From positions 2,867,501 to 2,931,500 of the forward strand of contig NC_052619.1 of assembly GCF_016545825.1 (NCBI RefSeq): 64,000 nt of DNA, written 5' to 3'. The notes below the pieces were generated by a model. It did no database searches. It saw only the letters and a list, made by a program, of their open reading frames with translations, and was not told the origin of the DNA. The position numbers were made by a program, and so were the translations under genes. This document shows, one piece after another, positions 62,884 to 64,000 of this stretch. The DNA is from Eucalyptus grandis (lineage: Eukaryota > Streptophyta > Magnoliopsida > Myrtales > Myrtaceae). Within the stretch, counting starts at the first letter, position 1; each line of letters begins with the position of its first letter.

Positions 62884-64000
62884 GTGTATAGAAAAGAGGG
62901 CTTCGGTCGAGAGCCGGCCGCCTGCTTGTTGCGGGTGAGTTGTAAGTGTAACCGGCGAACGAGTTTTGATTATGTGTTGCCGAAATTGGCCATCATTTGT
63001 AATTCCTTTTTGGCGATGGAAGAATAATGAAGACGATAGATTCTGAAAGTTCCATGTTTCATGCTTGGCATTTGAGTTTTACTTGCCGAGTTCTGTAGCA
63101 CGAGTAGGTTGCAGTTAAAGCCTCAAGGTGTCTTTTTTTTCTTGGAGTGATTGGATGGTTTCAGTTCAGCAGCTAGATAAGTATAACAGCAAATTATAAC
63201 TAGAAAGAAATTAGAAAGGGGTGATGCTGGGCAGGCCAGTGAACGTGACGCATGACCATTACACTGAATTTGGTGGAAGGGAAAAGGAGGAGGATAGAGA
63301 ATGGCAAAGATAGTCAGCACTCTTGAACTTGCATGCAATCACACTGAAGAAGCACTGGCTCTCAAGCATTCCTGTTACAGAGGGTTGTTTAGCAGGATTT
63401 TTTTTTTTTTTTTGGATTGTTTTGATGTGCTGGAAAAATGTGGCGGCTGTCCATTTTGAAGCCACAGTTTATCCAAGGGGAACTTGGTCTGCATCTCTTT
63501 CTTCTTGAGATATGCTTGATTGAAACCGGAGTTAGTGAGGCGCGTGAGCTTGGAAGATTCGATTCTTGCTCTCTTGTTCATAAAAGTCTCCACCTCCTAA
63601 TGGCCGTGTCTAGGTGTTTTAAGACTCTTCTCTGGTAGTGGATGTCCTTTAAGTTGATGCTGAGCAAATACTTTGTCAATTGTTCATAGACGAGGGGTAT
63701 CTCACTTCTCGTCCACTTCATGTATGCTTTTAATAATGCTAGTGCCCCGATGATAATAATGTTCTTTGTATACATGTACAGTAGATTTTGTGTCCTGTGT
63801 CTCTATTTGCTTGGATGGTTCTCAGTGGTTTTGATACCATGAAGGGTTGGTTATAAGAATACAACAACTGGGATTTTCTCATGATTGTTTGGGTATGGCT
63901 GACTTGAAGTCAATACATTGAATTGCCGCTCTTTCTTTATCATTATTTTTGTGGGAATTTCTTCACAAGTTCTAACAAGCAACGTTTGATGGATTCATTT
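62884..64000. other. 3' UTR of the uL18 gene and spacer
   Basis: A 3' UTR to about 63040 ('gaagaataatgaagacg' near its end) is followed by A/T-rich sequence with a T run at 63399-63413. I see no further gene up to the window edge. Confidence 0.45.

Noticed and set aside
62357..62938. Ser/Pro/Ala-rich and Arg-rich overlapping frames at the uL18 gene
   Set aside because: Shadows of a strongly G/C third-position coding sequence; only one frame matches a family.

Overview
This is nuclear DNA from a dicot plant. The evidence is short exons with GT/AG introns, TIR-class NB-ARC resistance genes (a class absent from grasses), plant-only families such as GUN4 and double B-box proteins, a nuclear-type tRNA-Thr, and many small non-autonomous DNA transposons. 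The genus cannot be fixed from the sequence alone; a woody rosid such as a Myrtaceae member would fit but is not shown.

Layout. 1-4.8 kb: the 3' part of a probable solo LTR, then a 1.6 kb Mutator-like element. 5.0-18.6 kb: two tandem copies (A at 5040-10562, B at 13020-18618) of an unusual resistance-gene unit. The unit joins a TIR domain, an NB-ARC domain and a stub of the LRR region directly to a receptor-like kinase domain of the CCR3/CCR4 (CRINKLY4-related) type. Copy A is a wreck: lost start, two large deletions, a Mutator-like insertion and stops. Copy B keeps every domain and is broken only by one missing base and one nonsense codon. A decayed Copia gag and a Harbinger-like element lie between the copies.

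18.6-64 kb is ordinary euchromatin with well separated housekeeping and regulatory genes: a BBX24/STO-like B-box factor (+), a YIF1-like ER-Golgi membrane protein (-), a DUF4504/C1orf74-like protein (+), a membrane-anchored calmodulin-like protein (-), tRNA-Thr(UGU) (-), chloroplast GUN4 (+), an 11-exon homologue of the animal SREBP-regulating protein SPRING (DUF2054) (-), and an organellar-type uL18 protein (+). Between them sit PIF/Harbinger-like elements with TTA/TAA target duplications and GC-rich cores, a hAT-like element nested in one of them, and two SINEs with clear target-site duplications.

The genes are not an operon or pathway. GUN4 and the BBX factor are both linked to light and plastid biology; YIF1 and SPRING both act in the early secretory pathway. 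Exon-phase arithmetic exposes single missing bases in G/C runs in three genes (copy B of the resistance unit, the DUF4504 gene twice, perhaps the SPRING gene), so some apparent lesions may be assembly errors. The most notable content is the TIR-NB-ARC-kinase fusion.
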